Shown one piece after another: positions 28,678 through 36,660 of a stretch of 64,000 nucleotides of DNA (position 1 is its first letter; each line of letters starts with the position of its first letter). The stretch covers positions 62,001-126,000 of the forward strand of contig SVKQ01000021.1 in assembly GCA_015068325.1 (NCBI GenBank). Direction: 5' to 3'. Below the pieces are notes generated by a model. That model was given only the letters and a program-made list of their open reading frames with translations, ran no database searches and had not been told where the DNA came from. This stretch comes from Oscillospiraceae bacterium (GTDB lineage: Bacteria > Bacillota > Clostridia > Oscillospirales > Oscillospiraceae). A program made the translations under genes and the position numbers.

Positions 28678-29193
28678 TTGACGGAATACACCGTGATCCG
28701 TTCGGCCCGCCGCACCATGGCGCTGCAGATCACCCGGGAGGCGCAGGTGGTAGTCCGGGTACCGTACCGTGCCTCACAGTGGGATATCGACCGTTTCGTG
28801 GAGGGCCACCAGACGTGGATTGAGACCCATCTGGCCCAGCGGCAGGCCTATCTGGCGGCGCATCCGCCCCTGCCGGAGTCGGCCCTCGCCGCACTGCGGG
28901 CGCAGGCAAAAACAGTTTTGCCGCAGCGGGTCGCCTTTTGGGCGCGGCGAATGGGTGTAACGCCCACAGGGATAAAAATCACATCGGCTCGCACCCGCTT
29001 CGGCAGCTGCTCTGCCAGAAACAGCCTGTGCTTCTCCCTGTACCTGATGCAGTATCCGCAAGAGGCCATCGACTACGTGGTGGTACACGAACTGGCTCAT
29101 ATACGCCACAAGGATCACGGGCCTGCCTTTTACGCCGAGGTGGAGCGATATCTGCCCGACTACCGTCGGTGCCAGTCATTGCTGCGGCCCTGA
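28678..29193 (+). CDS. YgjP-like M48 family metallopeptidase
   Basis: RTRFGSCSARNSLCFS, VVHELAHIRHKDHGPAFY; TTG start. Confidence 0.93.
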   Translation: MTEYTVIRSARRTMALQITREAQVVVRVPYRASQWDIDRFVEGHQTWIETHLAQRQAYLAAHPPLPESALAALRAQAKTVLPQRVAFWARRMGVTPTGIKITSARTRFGSCSARNSLCFSLYLMQYPQEAIDYVVVHELAHIRHKDHGPAFYAEVERYLPDYRRCQSLLRP

Positions 29194-29240
29194 ACAGCCC
29201 GCCGCCCTATATGCAGGAAGCAAACAGAGAGGCCGCTCCA

Positions 29241-29280
29241 GGGAGGCACTTCGTAAGGAAGCTGCCTTCCTTCGGCTTTT
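29241..29280. repeat. Dispersed hairpin repeat, copy 2
   Basis: GGGAGGCACTTCGTAAGGAAG identical to 21070-21090, followed by CTGCCTTCC. Confidence 0.6.
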
Positions 29281-29336
29281 GTAATCAGCCAGAATGATTG
29301 AATTGCAGAGACCAATCGTATTTGGTGGATTACATC

Positions 29337-29671
29337 ATGAAAAAGTACATTACGGACGAAACAACCGGACTGGAGTATGAACCGGTCAGCGACTGCTTCT
29401 TTTTAGCCGGGGATGACAAACCGGAGAATAATTGCCTCTTTGGCATGTGGGGCAACGACACCTGTGGTATCTCCGGTAGCACCGAAAACTCTACACAGAA
29501 CTGCTGACCTCCGGCAAACTGAACGCTTATCTGTCAGATTTGAACGAGCAGGCCGAGACCATGTTTCTTGAGCCGATAAAACAGATGGCTGCCCGTGGGG
29601 GCGTCACCGAACAACTCAAAGGCCAAGATCAGATTCTATGGGTACAGCGAATGAATAACATTCAGCCTTGA
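29337..29671 (+). pseudogene. Degenerate transposon-encoded TnpV-like protein
   Basis: MKKYITDETTGLEYEPVSDCFFLAGDD..MWG then frameshift; other frame QRHLWYLR*HRKLYTELLTSGKLNAYLSDLNEQAE..IKQMAARGGVTEQLKGQDQILWVQRMNNIQP*. Confidence 0.8.
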
Positions 29672-29718
29672 GCATTGGAAATCGCGACCCATGAGCCAAT
29701 CTACGCACAGGCGACAGG

Positions 29719-29748
29719 ACGGTGGGGAGAGATCCCCACCGTTCCCCT
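29719..29748 (+). terminator. Terminator-like hairpin
   Basis: ACGGTGGGGA-gaga-TCCCCACCGTTCCCCTTT. Confidence 0.7.
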
Positions 29749-29827
29749 TTATGTTGTGGTAGAAAAGAACACGTCCTCATGTTATAATATTTTAAGGGCC
29801 CGTCTGATGATGAATATGAGGTGCAAC

Positions 29828-30742
29828 ATGCAATTGAAGCCAAAATGGAACAAGCATATGCAAATGCTCAAAAAAGATATAAAGGAACTGAGGATTATCA
29901 ATTTCCTTCTTTTGACTGCTGCAGGAACTGTAAACGCATTTGGCGTTTCACTTTTTCTGTTTCCGGTTAAGCTGTATGATAGCGGCATATCAGGACTTTC
30001 TATGCTGCTCGATCAAATCACGCCGCCGACGCTTACTCTGTCCCTGTTCCTCATACTCCTGAATTTCCCAATATTCTTGTTTGGTTTTCGAAGGCAAGGC
30101 CCTACATTTACCATTTATTCCTTATTCGCTATTGTGGTTTATTCTCTGGTCTCTTATCTGATTATGCATGTGCTGCCCATAGACGTAAATTTTGTCTCAC
30201 CCCTGGCCGGAACTGATTTACTTCTGTGTGCGGTTTTCGGAGGAGTAATTTCGGGAGTTGGCAGCGGGTTAACAATTCGTTTTGGCGGAGCGATCGACGG
30301 ACTTGATGTATTATCTGTAATCTTCGCAAAAAGGCTTGGAATTTCTATCGGGACATTTGTGATGGCTTTCAACATACTTCTGTACATTGTCTGCGGCATT
30401 GCCATCAAAAGCTGGATTTTGCCGCTTTATTCCATTGTTACTTACTTTATAGGGTCCCGCACAGTGGACTATATTGTAGAGGGGTTTGACCGATCCATGT
30501 GCGCCATGGTCGTAACGAATAAAGCGGAAGAGATCTCTGAAGCATTGTCAGAAACCTTCAAGGCCGGAGGGACGATCGTCAATGCGACCGGTGGCTATTC
30601 AAAAGATGAGAAGCAAATTATTTTTTTCATAGTCAATCGCTTTCAAATCAATAAATTGAAGAAGATCGTAAAAGACATTGATAGCCTGGCTTTTATTTCT
30701 CTGCAAAATGTTGCGGATATTGTGAGAAAACCGGCAGGTTGA
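29828..30742 (+). CDS. YitT family membrane protein (DUF161/DUF2179)
   Basis: GVSLFLFPVKLYDSGISGLSMLLDQ..; C-terminal VNATGGYSKDEKQIIFFIVNRFQINKLKKIVKDID. Confidence 0.9.
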   Translation: MQLKPKWNKHMQMLKKDIKELRIINFLLLTAAGTVNAFGVSLFLFPVKLYDSGISGLSMLLDQITPPTLTLSLFLILLNFPIFLFGFRRQGPTFTIYSLFAIVVYSLVSYLIMHVLPIDVNFVSPLAGTDLLLCAVFGGVISGVGSGLTIRFGGAIDGLDVLSVIFAKRLGISIGTFVMAFNILLYIVCGIAIKSWILPLYSIVTYFIGSRTVDYIVEGFDRSMCAMVVTNKAEEISEALSETFKAGGTIVNATGGYSKDEKQIIFFIVNRFQINKLKKIVKDIDSLAFISLQNVADIVRKPAG

Positions 30743-30810
30743 TCATGTGCTACTAATCATTTGCATATTGGGCAGAAGGCTCTCCTGTTCCTCTTACCAA
30801 TGACCCTTTC

Positions 30811-30839
30811 TTGACAAAAAGGCGTTTTTGTGCTACATT
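30811..30839 (+). promoter_or_regulatory. Sigma-A promoter
   Basis: TTGACA-17 nt-TACATT upstream of riboswitch. Confidence 0.75.
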
Positions 30840-30845
30840 GAATTG

Positions 30846-30968
30846 CGGTATCAGGGAGTAGCTGGCGCAAATGCGCAACATATTCCGTCAGTACGGGAAT
30901 TATCCCCGGAATTTGTTCGAAGCAGCAAGACTTTTACCACAGCTTCGGTTGTGGTAAAAGTCTTTTTT
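30846..30968 (+). ncRNA. yybP-ykoY family (Mn2+) riboswitch with expression-platform terminator
   Basis: AGGGAGUAGC ... AACAUAUUCCGUCAGUACGG ... AGCAAGACUUUUACC consensus blocks, then hairpin GACTTTTACCACAgcttcggTTGTGGTAAAAGTC + T7. Confidence 0.75.
30929..30968 (+). terminator. Intrinsic terminator inside leader
   Basis: GACTTTTACCACA-gcttcgg-TTGTGGTAAAAGTCTTTTTTT. Confidence 0.92.
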
Positions 30969-31007
30969 TATCGCCTATTTTGCAATATACGATATTGGGA
31001 GGCACCT

Positions 31008-32765
31008 ATGAGCATTTTTTCTATATTCACGTTACTAGGCGGATTGGCATTCTTTATCTACGGCATGAATCAAATGTCACATAGCTTAGAAATCATTGCC
31101 GGTGAAAAAATGGAATCCATTATTAATAAGCTTACAAGTAATCGTTTCCTTGGATTGCTTCTTGGGTGTGCTATCACAATAGCAATTCAAAGTTCATCCG
31201 CTGTAACGGTCATGTTGGTCGGCCTTGTCAATTCAGGGCTCATGGATCTTTCTAACACAGTCGGTATTATTATGGGTTCCAATATCGGGACGACAGTTAC
31301 AGCTTGGATTATGAGCTTGATCGGCGTTTCAAGTAAAAACATCTTCGTACAGATGTTGAAGCCCGAATCGTTTGCTCCTTTGCTTGCATTTATCGGCATT
31401 GTATTGCTCATGCTTGCAAAGCTTCCCAAAAGAAAAGAAATTGGTAATGCCTTTGTTGGTTTTGCGGTTTTGATGTTTGGCATGATGCTGATGAGCAATT
31501 CGGTGGCACCGCTTGCTGACAGTCCTGCGTTTGCAAAACTATTGACCGCCTTTCAGAACCCGCTGTTAGGCGTATTTACAGGATTGGTCGTTACAGCTAT
31601 TATACAGAGTTCTGCTGCCAGCATTGGCATGCTTCAGGCCCTGTCCATGACAGGAGGCATTACATACGGGATTGCGATACCGATCATTATGGGCCAGAAC
31701 ATCGGGACCTGTGCAACGGCGATTCTTTCCAGTATCGGAGTCAACCGAAACGCAAAAAGGGTAGCCGCCATTCATTTGTCATTCAATTTGATCGGCACCA
31801 CTGTTTTCATGATCATCTACTGTGCGCTCCATTCATTTCTGGATGCCTCATTTCTCAATCTGAAGGTAGCTCCCGTAGAAATTGCCGTTTGCCATAGCAT
31901 TTTCAATGTATCAACTACGATCCTGCTTCTGCCGTTTTCAAAAATGCTTGTCAGAATTGCCGAAGGTTTCATAAAGGAAGATGCTGTGCTGCAAATCGCT
32001 TTCCTTGACGAAAGGCTTTTTAATACCCCTTCTATTGCAGTGGGGAAATGCGATACTTTTGCGAATGAGATGGCAGAATCAGCACAGTCCGCTGTTCACC
32101 TGGCCATTGAAAACTACTTTGATTACGAAGAAAATAACGGGCACATGGTGAGAGACCTCGAAAGCCGTATTGATACATACGAAGATCGGTTGGGAACTTA
32201 TCTGATAAAGCTCTCCGGGAGCAAGAATACCCAAAGGGACAAGCGCAGGATTGCCAAGATGCTGCATTCCATAGGAGATTGGGAGCGCATCAGCGATTAT
32301 GCGCGGGACTTAACAAAAAGCGCTTTGGAAATCAAAGAGAAAAAGCTGGAAATCTCTGAGCAGGCAAAAGCGGAACTAAAAACGCTGTCGAAAGCAGTTG
32401 CGGAGATCGTATCATTAACGGCAGAGGCCTTTGTTCATTCCGATGCAGAGCTTGCCACAAGGGTCGAGCCGCTGGAGCAAGTGATTGATCTGTTGGTAAC
32501 AAAATGCAGGGAAAACCATATTCATAGGCTTCAAGACGGCGTATGCACGCTCGAACGTGGCTTTGTTCTTGCTGATACACTCAACAGTTATGAAAGAATA
32601 TCCGGCCACTGCTCCAATATCGCAATCGCTGTACTGGAAGAAGGCAAAGAGAAATTTGGTCCTCATGGATATATGCAGCAGCTTAAATCCGGTAACGATC
32701 CGGTTTTTCAGAAACTGTTCCAAGAATATCAGACGTGTTATTTATCGGACTTTCAAGAGAAATGA
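31008..32765 (+). CDS. Na/Pi cotransporter family protein (with PhoU-like C-terminal domain)
   Basis: LGGLAFFIYGMNQMSHSLE, QSSSAVTVMLVGLVNSG, GSNIGTTVTAWI, repeated QSSAAS / GQNIGTCATA; helical C-terminus. Confidence 0.95.
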   Translation: MSIFSIFTLLGGLAFFIYGMNQMSHSLEIIAGEKMESIINKLTSNRFLGLLLGCAITIAIQSSSAVTVMLVGLVNSGLMDLSNTVGIIMGSNIGTTVTAWIMSLIGVSSKNIFVQMLKPESFAPLLAFIGIVLLMLAKLPKRKEIGNAFVGFAVLMFGMMLMSNSVAPLADSPAFAKLLTAFQNPLLGVFTGLVVTAIIQSSAASIGMLQALSMTGGITYGIAIPIIMGQNIGTCATAILSSIGVNRNAKRVAAIHLSFNLIGTTVFMIIYCALHSFLDASFLNLKVAPVEIAVCHSIFNVSTTILLLPFSKMLVRIAEGFIKEDAVLQIAFLDERLFNTPSIAVGKCDTFANEMAESAQSAVHLAIENYFDYEENNGHMVRDLESRIDTYEDRLGTYLIKLSGSKNTQRDKRRIAKMLHSIGDWERISDYARDLTKSALEIKEKKLEISEQAKAELKTLSKAVAEIVSLTAEAFVHSDAELATRVEPLEQVIDLLVTKCRENHIHRLQDGVCTLERGFVLADTLNSYERISGHCSNIAIAVLEEGKEKFGPHGYMQQLKSGNDPVFQKLFQEYQTCYLSDFQEK

Positions 32766-32776
32766 TGAGGGAAAAA

Positions 32777-34045
32777 ATGAAGATTTTTGCTTTAATCCTG
32801 TTTGCTTTGATGTATGTCCTTATGATTGCCAAGCCAAAATTCAGGCCGTTTTACGCCCTGTCAGTGGCAGTGATCTTTCTGATCTCAGGCATTTTACCGC
32901 CGGATAATCTGTTGTCAACGATTAACTGGAATGTTTTGTTGATGATAGCGGGAACAATGATCATCGTTTATTACTTCATCGATTCCCACATGCCGAATCT
33001 TTTGGCAGATATCCTGCTGGGAAAATCCAAGAATGTCATGTGGGTAACCATACTGATGTCTCTCTTTGCCGGCGTAATCTCGGCATTCATCGACAATGTT
33101 GCCACGGTATTGATGGTTGCTCCCGTAGGAATGGCAATTTGCAAAAAGCTGAAGATGAGTCCTGTGGGGATGATTCTTTCCATTGCTGTATCTTCTAATC
33201 TTCAGGGTGCTGCCACACTTGTCGGGGATACTACATCAATTATGCTAGGTGACTATGCGAACATGAATTTCATGAATTTCTTCTGGATGAACGGGCGGCC
33301 TGGAATCTTTTTTGCCGTAGAGCTCGGCGCGCTCGCTACCGTCCCTGTCATGTTGTTCTTGTTCCGTAATGATAAGGCTCCGGTCTCTTCAACAGAGAGA
33401 ACCGCCGTCAGCAACTATGTGCCTACAGTAATGCTGCTCCTTATGGTTGCTGCTCTGATTACCGCTTCATTCATCCCGGATGCGCCGCAGATGATAAATG
33501 GCATTATTTGCTGCTCGCTGGCAATTGCCACTATCTTGATTGATTTCATTCACGAGAAAAAGGCACATAATGCCATCACAGCCGTGAAGAATCTGGACTT
33601 TGAAACACTGGGGCTTCTTACGGGTTTGTTTATCGTAATCGGCGGACTGACAAATGTTGGTATCATTGATGACTTTGCGAGTCTGATCGTTAAATTCGGC
33701 GGCAATAATATCTTCCTGTTATATACAATTGTAGTCTGGGGATCAGTGCTTATTTCTGCCTTTGTTGATAATATCCCTTATGTGGCGACTATGCTGCCTG
33801 TTCTGACGGCTGTAACGGCTGCGCTGGGAATGGAGCCGTATCTTCTGTACTTCGGGTTGTTGTCCGGTGCGACCTTAGGCGGCAACATCACCCCTATTGG
33901 TGCATCTGCTAATATTGCCGCTGTGGGAATGCTCAGAAAAGAAGGGTATCAGGTGTCGTTTACAGAGTTTATGCGAATAGGACTGCCTTACACCTTCGTT
34001 GCGGTGATGACCGGGTATCTATACTTCTGGTTAATTTGGGCATAA
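32777..34045 (+). CDS. SLC13/ArsB-NhaD superfamily permease
   Basis: SAFIDNVATVLMVAPVG, GAATLVGDTTSIMLGDYA, SAFVDNIPYVATMLPVL, GGNITPIGASANIAAVG (two inverted-repeat halves). Confidence 0.92.
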   Translation: MKIFALILFALMYVLMIAKPKFRPFYALSVAVIFLISGILPPDNLLSTINWNVLLMIAGTMIIVYYFIDSHMPNLLADILLGKSKNVMWVTILMSLFAGVISAFIDNVATVLMVAPVGMAICKKLKMSPVGMILSIAVSSNLQGAATLVGDTTSIMLGDYANMNFMNFFWMNGRPGIFFAVELGALATVPVMLFLFRNDKAPVSSTERTAVSNYVPTVMLLLMVAALITASFIPDAPQMINGIICCSLAIATILIDFIHEKKAHNAITAVKNLDFETLGLLTGLFIVIGGLTNVGIIDDFASLIVKFGGNNIFLLYTIVVWGSVLISAFVDNIPYVATMLPVLTAVTAALGMEPYLLYFGLLSGATLGGNITPIGASANIAAVGMLRKEGYQVSFTEFMRIGLPYTFVAVMTGYLYFWLIWA

Positions 34046-34113
34046 TCGTTGGGCAATTATCTTGCTCCATGCGTCATGGTTGAACTCTATGATCAATTGA
34101 CGGATTGCATGGT

Positions 34114-34150
34114 AAGCCCTGTAGGTCTACACCTGCAGGGCTTGTTCTTG
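34114..34150 (+). terminator. Terminator after SLC13-type gene
   Basis: AAGCCCTGTAGGT-ctac-ACCTGCAGGGCTTGTTCTTGTT. Confidence 0.8.
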
Positions 34151-34170
34151 TTGTCGTAATGACTTGACAA

Positions 34171-34371
34171 TCGCACAAGCGCCGGGAGCTGAACAAGGCC
34201 AAGCGCCGGATTGCCGAGATCGACGGGCTGATTCAGAAACTCTACGAGGACAACGCCAAAGAAAAACTCTCCGGTGACCGCTACGCCACCTTTGTAACAA
34301 GAATGGTTTCCCCTGTTATTCTTCCGGTGATTGCCGTCATGGGCGATGACCTGGGAGATATAATCGACTGA
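34171..34371 (+). pseudogene. Remnant of a large serine recombinase (internal/C-terminal fragment)
   Basis: SHKRRELNKAKRRIAEIDGLIQKLYEDNAKEKLSGDRYATFV resembles serine recombinase zinc-ribbon/coiled-coil region; no N-terminus. Confidence 0.75.
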
Positions 34372-34515
34372 TAAAAAGAAAAGCGGCTATACCGGGCGAT
34401 GATACTCGATATAGCCGTTATTTCTTTTGTGGATCCGCTTGAAGACGTCACTAAAACGGTTAATTTGAACTGTCGTTAAGTGAGTGCCTCCAAGGTGCAG
34501 TTCTCTTATATGCAG

Positions 34516-34968
34516 TCACTCGTTTTTCTGCTCCTGCAGCACATCCAGCAGGGTGTACAGAAGCCGGTACAGCTCGGAGGCATCCTCCTGCTGCAGGTGA
34601 ACACAGCCGGCCATCTGCGCCGGCACGGAGAGGGCCCGGTCACGCAGCGCCAACCCCTCCCGGGTGAGGGTCGCCAGTACCATGCGCTCATCATCCGCCG
34701 AGCGGCGGCGCGTCAGGTATCCCTTTCCCTCCAGACTCTTCAGCACCGGCGTCAGGGTACCGCTGTCCAGAAACAGCTTTTTTCCAAGTTCCTTTACGCT
34801 GACCTCTCCCGTTTCCCACAGCACCATCATGGCAATGTACTGGGTGTAGGTCAGATCCAACGCATCCAGATAGGGTCGATACCGTTTGATCACCTCGCGG
34901 GCCGCGGCATACAGGGGAAAGCAGATCTGGTTTTCCAGCTTCAGCGCGTCATACTGTTCCTGGCTCAT
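34516..34968 (-). CDS. MarR family regulator, OhrR-like
   Basis: LKLENQICFPLYAAAREVIKRYRPYLDALDLTYTQYIAMMVLWE; conserved N-terminal Cys. Confidence 0.92.
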   Translation of the reverse strand: MSQEQYDALKLENQICFPLYAAAREVIKRYRPYLDALDLTYTQYIAMMVLWETGEVSVKELGKKLFLDSGTLTPVLKSLEGKGYLTRRRSADDERMVLATLTREGLALRDRALSVPAQMAGCVHLQQEDASELYRLLYTLLDVLQEQKNE

Positions 34969-34994
34969 AGTGTGCCTCCGTCACGATCAATAAA

Positions 34995-35011
34995 CGGCAG
35001 ATCGTCTGCCG
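34995..35011 (-). promoter_or_regulatory. Candidate MarR/OhrR operator
   Basis: CGGCAGA-TCG-TCTGCCG inverted repeat just upstream of regulator. Confidence 0.5.
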
Positions 35012-35053
35012 TACGATTTGTGAAAATGATTATACCACAGCTCCCTCGGTTTT

Positions 35054-36169
35054 TCAATCGCTTTCGGCAGTCTGTGCGGCTCGCCAGAGCGTCTCCACCT
35101 TGTCCCGGTGCTCAAAGAGTACGCAGCCGCCGGTGTGCTGCCCCTGCAGCAGTCCATCATTCTGCAACACCCGGAACAGCTCCGACTTCATGGCTTGGCG
35201 CAAAGAGGTCTTTGCTACGTTGCCCACATCATACGGGGAGAAGGGGCAAGGCTCGGCACCGCCATGGGAGTTGATGTGGAAGAAGCCGCGGCCCGCAGCC
35301 AAACAGCCGTCGGTGGCCAGCTCGTCGCCAGGGAAAGAGATGTAGAACAGGCTGTCGCCGCTCTGACGCAGTTCCAGGATACGATCTGCCAGTGCCTGGC
35401 GGCAGGCCTCGTCCGGTGCCAAATCGTCCATGTCGTGGGCGGTAGGCACGAACTCCACATAGATCACCGCCTTGCAGCCGGCATCCCGCAGCGTCTGCAG
35501 AAACGCATCGGACGTGACCTCGCCCAGGTTGGCCGTCGTCACCGTCACCGACACGCCGAACACGATGCGGCGTTTCTTCAGCTCTTCCATTGCCTTCTGC
35601 AACCGCTCATAGACGCCCAACCCGCGGCGCTGGTCAGTGGTAAGACGCTCACCCTCCATGCTGATGACGGGCAGCAGATTGCGGTTTTTGTCCAGCAGTT
35701 CCAGATATGCCTCGTTCATCATGGTGCCGTTGGTAAAGATAGGAAAGGCGATCTCCGGGTACTTGGCCGCCTGCTCCAGCACATCGCGGCGCACCATGGG
35801 CTCGCCGCCGGCCAGCAGGATAAAGCTGATGCCCAGATCCACCGCCTCGGCAAAGATCCGGCCCCACTCCTCCCCCGTCAGCTGCTGGACCGGCTCGCCA
35901 TCGGTGCAGGTGTCCAGCGAGCGGGCGTAGCATCCGGCACAGTGGAGGTTGCACAGACTGGTGATGCTGGCGATGAGGAAGGACGGTATGTGCTCACCCT
36001 GCAGCTCCAGTTCGTGGCGGCGGGCTGCCGCCCGGCGGCTGGCCAGGGCAAATTTTGCCATGAAGCGGCTGGCGGACGGATGGAGCAGCGACGCCTTGGC
36101 CAGATCACGAACGATGTCCTCCACGCCCTCGCTCATATAGCGCTCCAGGTTGAAATCCTTCTCGTGCAT
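35054..36169 (-). CDS. Radical SAM protein with SPASM-like C-terminus
   Basis: SITSLCNLHCAGCYARS CX3CX2C; LLAGGEPMVRRDVLEQAAKYP; C-terminal GGAEPCPFSPYDVGN. Confidence 0.92.
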   Translation of the reverse strand: MHEKDFNLERYMSEGVEDIVRDLAKASLLHPSASRFMAKFALASRRAAARRHELELQGEHIPSFLIASITSLCNLHCAGCYARSLDTCTDGEPVQQLTGEEWGRIFAEAVDLGISFILLAGGEPMVRRDVLEQAAKYPEIAFPIFTNGTMMNEAYLELLDKNRNLLPVISMEGERLTTDQRRGLGVYERLQKAMEELKKRRIVFGVSVTVTTANLGEVTSDAFLQTLRDAGCKAVIYVEFVPTAHDMDDLAPDEACRQALADRILELRQSGDSLFYISFPGDELATDGCLAAGRGFFHINSHGGAEPCPFSPYDVGNVAKTSLRQAMKSELFRVLQNDGLLQGQHTGGCVLFEHRDKVETLWRAAQTAESD

Positions 36170-36207
36170 ACAGGTCACCCTCTCTTATTCTTTCCGCGCA
36201 GGTTGCT

Positions 36208-36468
36208 TTATGACGCGTGCAGCTCGTTATAGGCCCGGCGCACGGCGATGGCCAACTGGTCGGCGCAGGAGGTGGGCCGATACCCGCAGGTGTTGCCACG
36301 CAGGTATTTCTCGATCTTATCTACCGTCCAGCCATCCACCAGCTTGGAGATGGCCTTCAGATTGCCGTTGCAGCCGCCGAGAAAGCGGATGTTGGTGACC
36401 ACGTCGTCCTCGATGTGAAAGCTGATCTGCGAGCTGCAGACCATGGAGGTGTTGTAAGTGTAGTCCAT
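36208..36468 (-). CDS. TIGR03905-like TSCPD domain protein
   Basis: TYNTSMVCSSQISFHIEDDVVTNIRFLGGCNGNLKAISKLVDG..CGYRPTSCADQLA. Confidence 0.92.
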   Translation of the reverse strand: MDYTYNTSMVCSSQISFHIEDDVVTNIRFLGGCNGNLKAISKLVDGWTVDKIEKYLRGNTCGYRPTSCADQLAIAVRRAYNELHAS

Positions 36469-36660
36469 TGTGCGTTTGCTCCTTCGTGTTCCGGCTGCCC
36501 CGCCATCGCGGTACAGCTCCGTAATTTATATTGGGCTCAATTGAATTATAGTCTTGCGCCAATCTGTTGTCAACCATCATTTCGGGCCGATGAAGGGCCC
36601 CTCTCCCGTCGCGGGAGAGGGGCCTTTTTGCTATGCTGTTTTATGGGGATGCGACTGTCT

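Noticed and set aside
30828-31007. N-terminal extension of Na/Pi cotransporter ORF
   Set aside because: This segment contains promoter, riboswitch and terminator; the RBS (gggagg) supports start at 31008.
35108-36232. 374-aa plus-strand ORF
   Set aside because: Antisense to radical SAM/SPASM gene; no recognisable domain.
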